From positions 682,001 through 746,000 of the forward strand of contig NZ_JACZHT010000001.1 in assembly GCF_014861485.1 (NCBI RefSeq): a stretch of DNA of 64,000 nucleotides. Direction: 5' to 3'. The notes under the pieces are model-generated. The model was not told the origin of the DNA. It searched no databases and saw nothing but the letters and a program-made list of their open reading frames with translations. Positions 1 through 9,092 of this stretch are shown piece by piece; position 1 is the first letter of the stretch, and every line of letters starts with the position of its first letter. The translations under genes and the position numbers were made by a program. This DNA is from Phaeovibrio sulfidiphilus. GTDB lineage: Bacteria; Pseudomonadota; Alphaproteobacteria; Rhodospirillales; Rhodospirillaceae.

Positions 1-1324
1 CGATCCCGACAGTGGTCAGGTCGTCAATCATCACGCCCATATAGCTGGTTGCGCGATCAAATGTCGTACCGGACGTCGGCAGGCCAGAGCCCAGGGTTCC
101 GGCGAACTGCACCGCGTTTATCCCCGCCACGAGCCCCAGAGCCGCAGCTTCTTCATATCCCGTCGTGCCGATAATCTGCCCGGCCGCAAAGAGGCCCCGG
201 ATGGCTTTCGTTTCAAGGGTCGGCCTGACCAACAAAGGATCAAGGAAATCATACTCGATCGCGTAACCCGGCCGCAGGATGGTGACGTTTTCCAGCCCCG
301 GAATAGTCCGCAGAAAGGCATCCTGGACGTCCCTGGGCAGGCTGGTCGAGACCCCGTTGGGATAGACCGTCGGGTCGTCATACCCCTCGGGCTCCAGAAA
401 CACGTGGTGACTGGTTCGGTCGGCAAACTTGACGATTTTGTCTTCAATGCTGGGACAATACCGGGGCCCCAGGCTCCCGATCTGCCCATTGAACAGCGGC
501 GAGCGATGAAGCGCCGCGCGGATGATGTCATGCGTCTCAGGGCGCGTATAGGTCACGTGACACGAGACCTGGGGCTGAGTCAGCGCCGTGGTCATATAGG
601 AAAACGGCTCGGGGTTTTCGTCCCCGCCCTGGATATCCAGACCGGCATAGTCAATGGTGCGACTGTCCAGACGAGCCGGCGTGCCCGTCTTGAAGCGCTT
701 CAACGGCAATCCCAGGTGCTTGAGCCCGACCGACAGGTGCGCATCATACACATCGCCGAACCGTCCGCCGTAGGTGATTTCCTCACCCACGTGCATCCAG
801 CCGGTCATAAAGGTGCCAACGGTGAGGACGACGGCACCTCCGGAAATCGTCTCGCCCGTCGTCAACTGAACGCCAACCGCGCGCACATCCCCTGTACAGG
901 TTTCCCTGTGAAGGACGTCGCTGACGCCGGCCTCAAGAACATACAAATCCGGGGTTTCAGAGATGATACGCTGAATCGCGCCGGCGTAAAGGCGGCGATC
1001 CGCCTGGGCCCTCGGCCCCTGGACCGCGGGGCCCTTCGACCGGTTCAGAACCCGGAACTGAATGCCGGCCTCATCGATCGCGCGTCCCATGATGCCGTCC
1101 AGAGCATCGACCTCGCGCACGATCTGGCCTTTCCCAAGGCCACCGATCGCCGGATTGCACGACATGTCGCCAACGGACCGGAAGGAGTGGGTCACCAGGA
1201 GGCACCGCGCGCCCATACGGGAGACGACAGTGGCGGCCTCAACACCCGCGTGGCCACCTCCTACAACGATCACGTCCCACTGACCCCTTCGGGACGCATC
1301 ATCGGCCGAAAGAACGTCCGCCAT
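1..1324 (-). CDS. mnmG: tRNA uridine-5-carboxymethylaminomethyl modification enzyme MnmG (GidA), 3' end missing
   Basis: With MnmE, this FAD enzyme installs the carboxymethylaminomethyl group on U34 of certain tRNAs. About 441 N-terminal codons are present; the family is usually near 620 residues, so the C-terminal third lies beyond position 1. The N-terminus carries the FAD-binding Rossmann motif GGGHAG (near residue 22), then CNPAIGG and NRSKGPAV, all family signatures. The frame is still open at the edge, in the segment reading [10 protein letters not shown], which is also conserved. The ATG at 1324 follows the mnmE stop codon by five bases, with AAGG as a modest ribosome-binding site, so mnmE and mnmG are co-transcribed. 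In many alphaproteobacteria rsmG, parA and parB come next, which fits the parS site nearby. Confidence 0.96.
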   Translation of the reverse strand, partial: MADVLSADDASRRGQWDVIVVGGGHAGVEAATVVSRMGARCLLVTHSFRSVGDMSCNPAIGGLGKGQIVREVDALDGIMGRAIDEAGIQFRVLNRSKGPAVQGPRAQADRRLYAGAIQRIISETPDLYVLEAGVSDVLHRETCTGDVRAVGVQLTTGETISGGAVVLTVGTFMTGWMHVGEEITYGGRFGDVYDAHLSVGLKHLGLPLKRFKTGTPARLDSRTIDYAGLDIQGGDENPEPFSYMTTALTQPQVSCHVTYTRPETHDIIRAALHRSPLFNGQIGSLGPRYCPSIEDKIVKFADRTSHHVFLEPEGYDDPTVYPNGVSTSLPRDVQDAFLRTIPGLENVTILRPGYAIEYDFLDPLLVRPTLETKAIRGLFAAGQIIGTTGYEEAAALGLVAGINAVQFAGTLGSGLPTSGTTFDRATSYMGVMIDDLTTVGI

Positions 1325-1329
1325 TCCCT

Positions 1330-2667
1330 TTACTTTCCGATACAGAATTCGCTGAAAATCTGATCCAGCACATCCGAAACATAGGTCCGTCCGGTCAGTC
1401 GTCCCAGGGACGCCGAGGCCTGACGCAGAAGCTCCGCCCTCACCTCGCCTGCCGGAAGTTGGGCGGCCTGGCGAAGCAATGCCGAGGTCTCCCTCAGAAG
1501 AGAGACCTGTCGGGCGCGACTGGGAACGGGGCTCTCCAAGGCCGGGTTCTCCCCCTGAATGGCCTCGAGAAGTGCAGCCTCCAATTCCGCCAGCCCCTCC
1601 CCGGTCCGGACGCTGGTCCAGAGCCCGGGCCCCCGGTCCGACGGGGACACCAGATCGGAATGAGTCCGGACGTGGAGCCAGGGACGAACGTCCTCATCCT
1701 GCGGACCATGACCGGACTCCGGGCCACGACCGTCGGACACCGTGATCACACAGTCCGCACGCTCCACCCAACTGTGCGCCCGACGGATCCCTTCCAGCTC
1801 GACCTCGTCATCCGTTGCCCGGAGACCGGCGGTGTCGGCGAACGTGACAGCATAGCCACCCAAGTCGATCTGGCCCTCGACCACGTCACGGGTGGTCCCG
1901 GGGATCCGGGAGACGATAGAGACGTCCCGACGCACCAGGGCGTTGACGAGGCTCGATTTTCCGGCGTTAGGGGGACCGACTACCGCCACGCGGAAGCCAT
2001 CGCGCAAGCGCTCGCCGCGCCAGGCCTGGCGTGTCATCTCGTCAATTTCGGTGGCAAGGTCTACAATTCGACGCGCTGTGGTGTCTTCGTGGAGGTGGGC
2101 GATATCATCTTCCTCTGCGAAGTCAATCGCCGCTTCCTCATGGCTCAGGGCGGTAAGCAGCCGCTCACCCCAGGAATCGAAAAGCGCCATCAGCGCGCCA
2201 TCGCCCTGCCGGAGAGCCAGGTCTTTCTGCTTCTCGGTCTCGGCCGCGATCAGATCCGCGAGAGCCTCAACAGAGGTAAGATCGAGTTTGCCGTTATCGA
2301 ATGCGCGACGGGTAAATTCACCCGCCTCCGCTCCGCGGAAATTCGGGAGTGTGGCCAGAGCCCCGAGCACGTCAGAAATAACCGCCAGACTTCCGTGAAG
2401 ATGAAGCTCCAGCACGTCCTCTCCGGTGAAGCTCTGCGGACCCGTGAAGTACACCGCAAGACAGCGATCCAGGACTCGGCCCGTGTCGGGCGCGCGCAGC
2501 GTGACAAAAGTCATCATGCGATGTTCAAGCGACTGACGGCACAGCGCGGCCACGGCACAGCCGGCGTCGGGCCCGGAGACACGGACAACGGCCACGCCCG
2601 CTTTCGCCGGCGCCGTCGCGAGAGCGAAAATCGTCTCGCGGGCGCCGTTTTGTTTCACGTGAAACAT
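1330..2667 (-). CDS. mnmE: tRNA modification GTPase MnmE (TrmE)
   Basis: This is the partner of MnmG in wobble-uridine modification of tRNA. At 445 residues it is close to the normal family length. The N-terminal tetrahydrofolate-binding domain spans roughly residues 1-120. The inserted G domain shows G1 GPPNAGKS at 231-238, a switch region around IPGTTRD at 255-261 and G3 DTAG at 278-281. The protein ends in the catalytic motif CIGK, with the required cysteine four residues from the end. The first codons (MFHVK) lie within a perfect parS palindrome, so the start of this gene doubles as a probable partition site. The gene lies 28 bp downstream of rho and 5 bp upstream of mnmG on the same strand. 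Confidence 0.97.
   Translation of the reverse strand: MFHVKQNGARETIFALATAPAKAGVAVVRVSGPDAGCAVAALCRQSLEHRMMTFVTLRAPDTGRVLDRCLAVYFTGPQSFTGEDVLELHLHGSLAVISDVLGALATLPNFRGAEAGEFTRRAFDNGKLDLTSVEALADLIAAETEKQKDLALRQGDGALMALFDSWGERLLTALSHEEAAIDFAEEDDIAHLHEDTTARRIVDLATEIDEMTRQAWRGERLRDGFRVAVVGPPNAGKSSLVNALVRRDVSIVSRIPGTTRDVVEGQIDLGGYAVTFADTAGLRATDDEVELEGIRRAHSWVERADCVITVSDGRGPESGHGPQDEDVRPWLHVRTHSDLVSPSDRGPGLWTSVRTGEGLAELEAALLEAIQGENPALESPVPSRARQVSLLRETSALLRQAAQLPAGEVRAELLRQASASLGRLTGRTYVSDVLDQIFSEFCIGK
2651..2666. promoter_or_regulatory. parS: parS centromere-like site (ParB/Spo0J binding)
   Basis: The 16 bases TGTTTCACGTGAAACA form a perfect palindrome identical to the parS consensus of bacterial chromosomes. 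It overlaps the mnmE start codon and encodes its first residues. It lies about 4.4 kb from the putative origin, matching the origin-proximal location of parS in other bacteria. I noticed no second copy in the window. Confidence 0.85.
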
Positions 2668-2695
2668 TTTGCTCTCAGACCCCGTGAGGTCTGCT

Positions 2696-3952
2696 CTAGG
2701 AATTCATCGCGTCGAAGAAGTCATCGTTGTTCTTGGTTTCCTTCATCTTGGAGATGAGGAATTCCATCGCGTCCTGCGTTCCCATCGGCGACAGGATCCG
2801 GCGCAGCACCCACATCTTGGACAGCGCGTCCTTCCGCACCAGAAGCTCTTCCTTGCGGGTACCCGAGCGGGTGATGTCAATGGCCGGGAAGATCCGACGA
2901 TCGGAAAGCTTGCGGTCCAGAATGATCTCGGAGTTGCCGGTGCCCTTGAACTCCTCGAAGATCACTTCATCCATGCGCGAGCCGGTATCCACAAGAGCCG
3001 TCGCAATGATCGTGAGGGAGCCGCCTTCCTCGATATTGCGCGCGGCGCCGAAGAAGCGCTTCGGCTTCTGAAGTGCATTGGCGTCCACACCGCCCGTCAG
3101 CACCTTTCCGGAACTGGGAACGACGGTGTTGTAGGCACGGGCCAGACGGGTAATGGAGTCAAGAAGGATCACCACATCACGCTTGTGCTCGACCAAACGC
3201 TTGGCTTTCTCACACACCATCTCGGCAACCTGAACGTGCCTAAGCGCGGGTTCATCAAACGTGGAGCTGACCACCTCGCCCTTCACCGAGCGGGCCATAT
3301 CGGTCACTTCCTCCGGCCGCTCATCGATCAGAAGAACGATCAGATAGACTTCCGGGTTGTTCGCCGTAATGGCGTGGGCAATGTTCTGGAGCATGACCGT
3401 CTTGCCGGTCCGCGGAGGGGCCACAATCAGGGCCCGCTGACCCTTCCCAAGGGGCGCAATCAGGTCGATCGTGCGCGTCGTGTATTCCTTGCGGGTGGGG
3501 TCGTCCAGCTCGAGCTTGAGACGCTCTTCCGGATACAGGGGCGTCAGGTTGTCAAAGTTGATGCGGTGCCGAACGGACTCCGGTGCCTCAAAGTTGACCT
3601 TGTTGATCTTCAGAAGCGCAAAATAGCGTTCCCCGTCCCGCGGAGCGCGGATCTGCCCCTCGACCGTGTCGCCGGTGCGAAGGCCGTAACGGCGCACCTG
3701 GCTGGGGGAAATGTAGATATCGTCCGGTCCGGGGAGATAGTTGGATTCCGGCGCTCTCAGAAAGCCGAACCCGTCTTGCAGAATTTCAAGAACGCCCTCA
3801 CCGAAAATCGCCGTGTCGTTTTCCGCAAGCTGTTTCAAGATCGCAAACATCATGTCCTGCTTGCGTAACGTGCTGGCGTTGTCAATTTCCAGCGACTCGG
3901 CAAAAGCTTGCAGTTCAGCGGGCGTTTTTTTCTTGAGTTCCTGAAGATGCAT
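2696..3952 (-). CDS. rho: Transcription termination factor Rho
   Basis: Hexameric RNA helicase that ends Rho-dependent transcription. It has 418 residues, the usual length. The N-terminal Rho domain begins [10 protein letters not shown]. The cold-shock-like RNA-binding site contains GFGFLR at 61-66. The ATPase core carries Walker A APPRTGKT at 178-185 and a Walker B strand near 202-213 ending [10 protein letters not shown]. It is upstream of mnmE on the same strand. A 384-bp spacer precedes it and may be an untranslated leader, as Rho genes are often autoregulated by attenuation, but the sequence does not prove this. Confidence 0.98.
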   Translation of the reverse strand: MHLQELKKKTPAELQAFAESLEIDNASTLRKQDMMFAILKQLAENDTAIFGEGVLEILQDGFGFLRAPESNYLPGPDDIYISPSQVRRYGLRTGDTVEGQIRAPRDGERYFALLKINKVNFEAPESVRHRINFDNLTPLYPEERLKLELDDPTRKEYTTRTIDLIAPLGKGQRALIVAPPRTGKTVMLQNIAHAITANNPEVYLIVLLIDERPEEVTDMARSVKGEVVSSTFDEPALRHVQVAEMVCEKAKRLVEHKRDVVILLDSITRLARAYNTVVPSSGKVLTGGVDANALQKPKRFFGAARNIEEGGSLTIIATALVDTGSRMDEVIFEEFKGTGNSEIILDRKLSDRRIFPAIDITRSGTRKEELLVRKDALSKMWVLRRILSPMGTQDAMEFLISKMKETKNNDDFFDAMNS

Positions 3953-4336
3953 TCTATGGGTACCTTGAAGAGCGCCCCCCGAGAGAGACGTCCGGAAATT
4001 CGGAATTTACACGATTCGCAAGACGCCGCCGGTCCGAATCAAAAACAGTCGTTCAGAGACAGGCACCTTGTCATGTGTACGGGGGACCGCTTGTGCCCGG
4101 GATCCCCTGTGTCCCGGAAAAGTGCCGGGAACCGACATGCGCACGGCGAACGGGTTGCCCGAAGCCATTCAGCGCCCGGTCACAGGGACCGGCTGTCCGG
4201 AGAGATTGCCAGAGGCGAAGCGGTGGAGTGTGGGGGTACGGGGAGAAGGGCTTCCCCCCGGTTCAGTGTGATTTACGTTTAGCCCTGAATCCGCCGGACG
4301 TCAACCGTGGACTTCCGGCGGACCGCCATTTCCGAC
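3953..4336 (-). other. Spacer between hemJ and rho with candidate rho promoter and leader
   Basis: No convincing gene is present. Reading toward rho, a hairpin (TCCGGCGGA and its partner, 4290-4322) follows the hemJ stop codon but lacks a U tract. A possible sigma70-type promoter has TTGACG at 4304-4299 and TAAACG at 4281-4276, with 17 bp between them. If used, it would give rho a leader of about 310 nt. The -10 element is weak, so the promoter call is tentative. Confidence 0.35.
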
Positions 4337-4813
4337 TTAAAACGGCTTCATCACCACGAGGGGAACGATCACAAACATCAGGACAGTCGGCACTTCGTTC
4401 GCGTAACGATAGAACTTGTGGCTGAGGATATTCCTGTCATGGGCGAATTCCCGCACACAGCGGACGAAAAAGAAGTGCATGAAGATCATGCCCACGACCA
4501 TGACCAGCTTGAGCCAGAGCCAGCTGGTCTGGAGCCAGTCCATCATCATCAGGGGCCCGGTGGCCACCACAACGACCAGGGACGGGTTCATGATGGCCTT
4601 CATCAGCCGGCGCTCCATCACCTTGAAGCGTTCCGAAGCCTCCGAGCCAACCTCCTCCATAGCGTGATAGACAAAAAGACGGGGCAGGTAGAAAAGCGCG
4701 GCCATCCACGTAATCACGGCGATGATGTGAAGGGTCTTGATGAAAAGGTACGGTTCGGAATTAAAGGGAAACCGTGTGTGGATAGCATCAACTATACTGT
4801 AGATCAGGTCCAT
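4337..4813 (-). CDS. hemJ: Protoporphyrinogen oxidase HemJ
   Basis: Membrane enzyme that oxidises protoporphyrinogen IX to protoporphyrin IX, the step before iron insertion. It has 158 residues with about four membrane segments. The stretch KTLHIIAVITWMAALFYLPR, with its conserved histidine and arginine, is the hallmark of the HemJ family. I chose the ATG at 4813 because GGGAGAG lies just upstream; the frame is open further but the extra residues are not HemJ-like. It follows hemH by 20 bp and is the last gene of the hemE-hemH-hemJ cluster, which encodes three of the last four steps of haem synthesis. Confidence 0.93.
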   Translation of the reverse strand: MDLIYSIVDAIHTRFPFNSEPYLFIKTLHIIAVITWMAALFYLPRLFVYHAMEEVGSEASERFKVMERRLMKAIMNPSLVVVVATGPLMMMDWLQTSWLWLKLVMVVGMIFMHFFFVRCVREFAHDRNILSHKFYRYANEVPTVLMFVIVPLVVMKPF

Positions 4814-4833
4814 AATTCTCTCCCGAACGAGTT

Positions 4834-5883
4834 TCAGGTGCGCTCCGAAGCGCACGGACAGCACATGCACCCTTCACAAAACCCGGGGGCCTCCGGGGTA
4901 ATGACCTGTCCGGAGCTGGCCGGATCAAGCGCGTTCTCCACCAGGCCGGCCAGCCCGTCGATGAACCCGGCCTGACGACCAACGGTGGGTGTTCGGATGT
5001 AGTACGGAACGCCGGTTTCCCGGGCAAACTGAGCGTACTCGATATCCAGTTCCACCAGGGTCTCCGAATGCTCGGACACAAAGGAAATGGGCACGATCAC
5101 AAGGGGCTTGCGCTCCGCACCGGCCTTCACAATTTCCTCGCGGATCGAGGGACCGATCCACTCCATGCGACCGATCCGGCTCTGATAGCAGACGCGCCAG
5201 TCCAAAGCGGGATCCCCGATGGCCCCAACCATGGCGTCAACGCTGGCGACGATCTGTTTCTGGTACGGATCGCCCTCCTGGATCATCTTCAGGGGCAGGC
5301 CGTGGGCGGAAAACAGCACCCTCGGCTCGCCGGCGACGGCCCGGACCTCGTTGATCGCGGCAAGGGTCGAGCGGGCCACCGTGTTCACAAACCCGGGCAG
5401 CGACGGATAGCAGCAAATCCGCTGCGTGGGCACCACAAGACCCGCCTTGCGCGCCGCCCGGTCCCACTCCACGAGCGAGGATCCGGCCGTCGTTCCCGAA
5501 AACTGGGGGTAGAGGGGCAGCAGGACCAGCTGGTCCGGCTGAATTTCCGCGACCCGCTTCACCGCTTCCGAGATAAAGGGCTCCCAGTAGCGCATGGCGA
5601 TCAGGCAGTGGACGTCATGTCCGCGCTCACGCAGAACCCTCTCCAAAGCCTCTCTCTGACCTTTCGTCTGGTCCAGCAGGGGCGAGTGTCCGCCAAGGCG
5701 CGTGTAGATGTCCCGCGTCACCGGTGCCCGCCGCCACGAAATCAGTTTCGCGAGGGCGTAGCGAAGCGGTGTCGGCAGATCCAGGATCGCCGGGTCATTG
5801 AAAAGATTGAACAGGAACGGGCGAACAGCCTCGAGACTGTTCGGCCCGCCCAAATTGAACAAGACGACGGCGATTCGCGCCAT
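4834..5883 (-). CDS. hemH: Ferrochelatase HemH with cysteine-rich C-terminus
   Basis: Inserts ferrous iron into protoporphyrin IX. It has about 349 residues from the ATG at 5883 (MARIAVVLFNLGGP); a GTG at 5922 in the same frame would add 13 atypical residues. Family landmarks include NLGGP near the start and FSAHGLPLKMIQEGDPY in the middle, with the catalytic histidine. The last residues read CEGCMCCPCASERT, five cysteines in nine positions. Some ferrochelatases bind a [2Fe-2S] cluster through C-terminal cysteines, so this tail may do the same; that is inference. It lies between hemE and hemJ on one strand. Confidence 0.95.
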   Translation of the reverse strand: MARIAVVLFNLGGPNSLEAVRPFLFNLFNDPAILDLPTPLRYALAKLISWRRAPVTRDIYTRLGGHSPLLDQTKGQREALERVLRERGHDVHCLIAMRYWEPFISEAVKRVAEIQPDQLVLLPLYPQFSGTTAGSSLVEWDRAARKAGLVVPTQRICCYPSLPGFVNTVARSTLAAINEVRAVAGEPRVLFSAHGLPLKMIQEGDPYQKQIVASVDAMVGAIGDPALDWRVCYQSRIGRMEWIGPSIREEIVKAGAERKPLVIVPISFVSEHSETLVELDIEYAQFARETGVPYYIRTPTVGRQAGFIDGLAGLVENALDPASSGQVITPEAPGFCEGCMCCPCASERT

Positions 5884-5961
5884 TCTTGCAGATCCAGTCC
5901 TTTGCGGGCCGGCGACAGTCACCGACCCGCGTGTTCAGGTACGCACCAAACCGCAAGATCC

Positions 5962-7017
5962 TCAGAGAGGCTTGCGAACCATCTTCACCAGCGCCGCCAC
6001 GTTGTCCGGAGAGGTCTGCGGGACAACACCATGGCCAAGGTTGAAGATAAACGGCCCGTTCTCCAGCGCCTCCCGGATCTCCCGGACAGCGTTTTCCATG
6101 GCCGCACCGCCGGAAACCAGCAGGAGCGGATCCAGGTTGCCCTGAACCGCGCAGTGCGGCTGCAGGTTGGTCGCCGCCCAGCGGACCGGAACCGAGGAGT
6201 CGATGCCGACGCCGTCCACACCGGTTTCCTTGACGAACGCCTCGTACAGGACGCCGGCGCCCTTCGGGAAGCCGATCACCGGAATGCCCGGACGCTCGGC
6301 ATGGATGCGACGGGTGATCTCGGCAATCGGGCCGATAACCCACTGGCGGAAATACGCGGCAGGCAGAACACCGGCCCATGAGTCGAAGATCTGGATCGCC
6401 TCGGCGCCGTTGTCAATCTGCGTGATCAGGTAGCGCGTGGTCGCCTCGACGAGGGTGTCGATGAGCTTCCCGAACGCCGCCGGACGGGAGAACATCCAGT
6501 CCTTGGCCACCGTGAAGTCACGGCTGGAGCCACCCTCGAGCATGTACGTCGCCACGGTCCAGGGCGCACCGGCAAAGCCGATCAGGGCCGTTTCCGCGGG
6601 AAGGTTGTCCGCAATGCCGCGCACCGTCTCGAAGACCGGGGCAAGGGTCTTCTCCATGCCGTCCATCTTGAGAAAATCGATGTCGTTCTCGTCGCGGATC
6701 GGGTTCAGGACAGGGCCCTCACCCTCCTTGAACGCGACATTCCGTCCCAGAGCATGGGGAAGCACCAGAATGTCGGAAAAAAGGATCGCTGCGTCGAAGC
6801 CGTAGCGGCGCAGAGGCTGGAGCGTGACCTCGACAGCCAGTTTCGGCGTGTAGCACAGGTCGAGAAATCCTCCGGCCTTCTCACGCGTCTCACGATATTC
6901 GGGCAAGTAGCGTCCTGCCTGGCGCATCAGCCACATCGGAGGCGGCGAGACCGTCTCGCCAGCAAGAACGCGCAGAAACGGCTTAGTAGGCTTTGTTGTC
7001 TCGGTCACGAATACCAT
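5962..7017 (-). CDS. hemE: Uroporphyrinogen decarboxylase HemE
   Basis: Decarboxylates uroporphyrinogen III to coproporphyrinogen III. It has 351 residues, the normal length. The N-terminal signature [12 protein letters not shown] contains the substrate-binding arginines. The ATG at 7017 sits directly against the purine-rich GAGGGAG; a GTG three codons later (7008) has better spacing from that site, so the true start could be either. It is the first gene of the haem cluster and faces away from the probable origin. hemE beside the origin is a known arrangement in Caulobacter, Rickettsia and rhizobia. Confidence 0.97.
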   Translation of the reverse strand: MVFVTETTKPTKPFLRVLAGETVSPPPMWLMRQAGRYLPEYRETREKAGGFLDLCYTPKLAVEVTLQPLRRYGFDAAILFSDILVLPHALGRNVAFKEGEGPVLNPIRDENDIDFLKMDGMEKTLAPVFETVRGIADNLPAETALIGFAGAPWTVATYMLEGGSSRDFTVAKDWMFSRPAAFGKLIDTLVEATTRYLITQIDNGAEAIQIFDSWAGVLPAAYFRQWVIGPIAEITRRIHAERPGIPVIGFPKGAGVLYEAFVKETGVDGVGIDSSVPVRWAATNLQPHCAVQGNLDPLLLVSGGAAMENAVREIREALENGPFIFNLGHGVVPQTSPDNVAALVKMVRKPL

Positions 7018-7634
7018 CTCCCTCTGAACGTCGGAACGTCAAATCATGCGAAAGGGGAATTCCACGGAAAACCGTCCTCTTTCCTACCAGATAAAAAGGT
7101 AAAGAAAAGGAATGGTTGAAGGTTGTTGGCCCTGCGAAATCCGTTAATCCCCGAAACCAGCCTGTTTTCCACAAAAAAACACTCTCCAAAATGGCCTGTT
7201 GAAAAGTGTCGGGATAACCCGGGAAAACAAGCGCTAACCAATTGAAAACACGCCTGGAAAAGCGTGAGTTTCCGAAGCCGGAAAAATGGGGATAAAAAAA
7301 GTTTTCCCCGGTTTCCCGGCAATGGGCGGCGCAAGAATACGGTTTTCCCCATGTGGATGAAAGGGAAGAATGCATGGGGGCCAGCGGGGAGGAAAAAACG
7401 CGCCGGTGGGTTTGGGGGCGAGTTGTTCACTCTTTCCACAGGTTTTCCACCGTCCGGGATTCCGACTCGTGCGCCAAAAAAGAGAGCCTGTGCATACAAT
7501 GCACGTAAAGAGAGTCTGTGCGCCGGCCCGGCGGTGTCTTCCAAAGAAAATACGCGCCCGGGAGCGTTACCGCTCGCGGTCTGCAGGTCACTTGCGTTAC
7601 CCTGTCTGTGGGTTGAGTGTGCTGGAGAAGTGCA
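7018..7634. other. oriC: Putative chromosomal replication origin (oriC) between hemE and ppsR
   Basis: This 617-bp divergent spacer has no credible gene. It contains TTTTCCACA at 7165-7173, an exact match to the relaxed DnaA box TTWTNCACA. One-mismatch boxes lie at 7432-7440 (CTTTCCACA), 7443-7451 (TTTTCCACC), 7343-7351 (TTTTCCCCA), and on the other strand at 7352-7360 (TGTGGATGA) and 7287-7295 (TGGGGATAA). The part nearest hemE (about 7075-7120) is A/T-rich compared with the rest and could be the unwinding element. Three GANTC sites cluster at 7458-7516. Flanking genes diverge on both sides, and the Caulobacter origin occupies the same position next to hemE. Box quality and neighbourhood support the call; no skew computation was done. 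Confidence 0.75.
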
Positions 7635-8462
7635 GTGCAAACACGTCTGCATACCGTTTACATGGTTTCCGACGCGACCGGCGAGACAATGACCAACGTC
7701 ATGCGGGCCTGTCTTGCCCAGTTTCCCGGAGCGACCGTCGTTACACGCCGGTTTTCGTTCACCCGGACCCTGGGACAGGTGGAGCGGCTCGCGGCCGAGC
7801 TCGCCCGGCAGCCCGGTCTGGTGTTCTTTTCCGTGGTGGACCAGAGCATCCGCCGCGCCCTGGTGGACCGCTGCCGGGAGCTTGATGTTCCCGCCGTGTC
7901 GCTTCTGGATCCGGTCCTTGAGGCCATGTCCAAGGCGTTCAACGAGGAACACCTTCATGAACCCGGTCTCCAGCACTCCCTGGACGAGCGTTATTTCGAG
8001 CGGATCGACGCCATGCACTTCGCCCTCGCCCTGGATGACGGCCAGGCCACCGAGCGCCTGAAGGAGGCGGACGTGGTTCTGGTGGGCGTGTCCCGCACCT
8101 CGAAAACGCCCACGTGCATGTATCTGGCCAACAAGGGGATCAAGGCGGCCAACATCCCCCTGGTTCCCGGCGTTCCGCCGCCGGATGCCTTGCTGGAGCT
8201 CAAGGGCAAGCTGATTGTGGGCCTGACCACGGATCCCCGCCGCCTGACGGATATCCGGCGCACGCGGCTGAAGATCATCAATGAGTCCGAGGGCTCGGAC
8301 TACGCCGACCCGGACCTTGTGGAAACCGAGCTCCGCGAGGCCCGCAAGCTCTATAACCGCATGGGGTGGATGGTGATCGATGTGACCCGGCGCTCCATTG
8401 AGGAGGTTTCGGCCACCATCATGCAGAAGCTGGGGGCCATGAACTCCGAGGGGCGATCGTAA
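7635..8462 (+). CDS. ppsR: Pyruvate, phosphate dikinase regulatory protein (bifunctional kinase/pyrophosphorylase, DUF299)
   Basis: Proteins of this family phosphorylate and dephosphorylate a threonine of PEP synthase or pyruvate phosphate dikinase. Which of the two is the target here is not visible. The protein has 275 residues. VSDATGET near residues 11-18 and the P-loop GVSRTSKTP at 151-159 are the family signatures. I chose the GTG at 7635 because GGAG lies 7 bases upstream; an earlier in-frame GTG at 7617 lacks a site. The stop codon abuts the maf ATG with no gap. It is the first gene rightward from the probable origin. Confidence 0.92.
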   Translation: MQTRLHTVYMVSDATGETMTNVMRACLAQFPGATVVTRRFSFTRTLGQVERLAAELARQPGLVFFSVVDQSIRRALVDRCRELDVPAVSLLDPVLEAMSKAFNEEHLHEPGLQHSLDERYFERIDAMHFALALDDGQATERLKEADVVLVGVSRTSKTPTCMYLANKGIKAANIPLVPGVPPPDALLELKGKLIVGLTTDPRRLTDIRRTRLKIINESEGSDYADPDLVETELREARKLYNRMGWMVIDVTRRSIEEVSATIMQKLGAMNSEGRS

Positions 8463-9092
8463 ATGAAAAGCGGGTCTGAAAACTTCGAGCCGGCGCCGGT
8501 CGTTCTCGCGTCGTCGAGCGCAATCCGCGCCCATCTTCTGGTGCGCGCCGGGGTGACCTTTGAAATCGACACGGTTCCCGGCGCCGAAACCGCCTACAAG
8601 GAGATGATCCGCGGGCAGGCGGACCAGCCTGATGCCTCGTCCATCGCCGAAAATCTGGCCGAAATCAAGGCCACGGCCGTGTCGGCGCGTCACCCGGGGG
8701 CCCTGGTGATCGGCGCGGACCAGGTGCTGTCCCTCGAGGGCCGGGTGTTCCACAAGCCGGGGACGCTTCACGCCCTGCGCGCCCAGCTTCTTGTCCTGCG
8801 CGGACGCACCCACACCCTGGAAACGGCGGTGGCCATTGTCCGGGACGGGGTGCGCCTGTGGTCCCATCTCGAGCGCCCGCGGGTCACGCTTCGCCGCTTC
8901 TCCGACGCCTTTTTGGACACCTATCTGACCACCAGCGAGGCCAGCGTTGTCCATTGCGCGGGGGGCTATCAGATCGAGACGAACGGCATCCAGCTGTTCG
9001 AGCGTCTCGAGGGGGATGTGTTTTCGGTCAAGGGGCTGCCCCTTCTGCCCCTTCTCGACGGTTTGCGTAAATTTGGAGCATTGCAGCAATGA
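8463..9092 (+). CDS. maf: Maf-like nucleotide pyrophosphatase
   Basis: Maf proteins hydrolyse non-canonical or canonical nucleoside triphosphates to monophosphates and are linked to septum control and housecleaning. It has 209 residues. LASSSAIRAHLL near residues 16-27 matches the family signature S-S-x-x-R, and GADQVL near residue 82 holds the conserved acidic residue. It begins directly after the ppsR stop, and its last four bases overlap the start of aroE (ATGA). The specific substrate cannot be read from the sequence. Confidence 0.92.
   Translation: MKSGSENFEPAPVVLASSSAIRAHLLVRAGVTFEIDTVPGAETAYKEMIRGQADQPDASSIAENLAEIKATAVSARHPGALVIGADQVLSLEGRVFHKPGTLHALRAQLLVLRGRTHTLETAVAIVRDGVRLWSHLERPRVTLRRFSDAFLDTYLTTSEASVVHCAGGYQIETNGIQLFERLEGDVFSVKGLPLLPLLDGLRKFGALQQ

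Noticed and set aside
1459-2757. Long plus-strand frame of 432 codons opposite mnmE
   Set aside because: High GC content gives long shadow frames; the translation has no recognisable domain, while mnmE on the other strand has all of its motifs.
4005-4045. A T-loop-like sequence (GGTCCGAATC) in the rho leader
   Set aside because: No matching acceptor or anticodon arms could be drawn, so it is not a tRNA.
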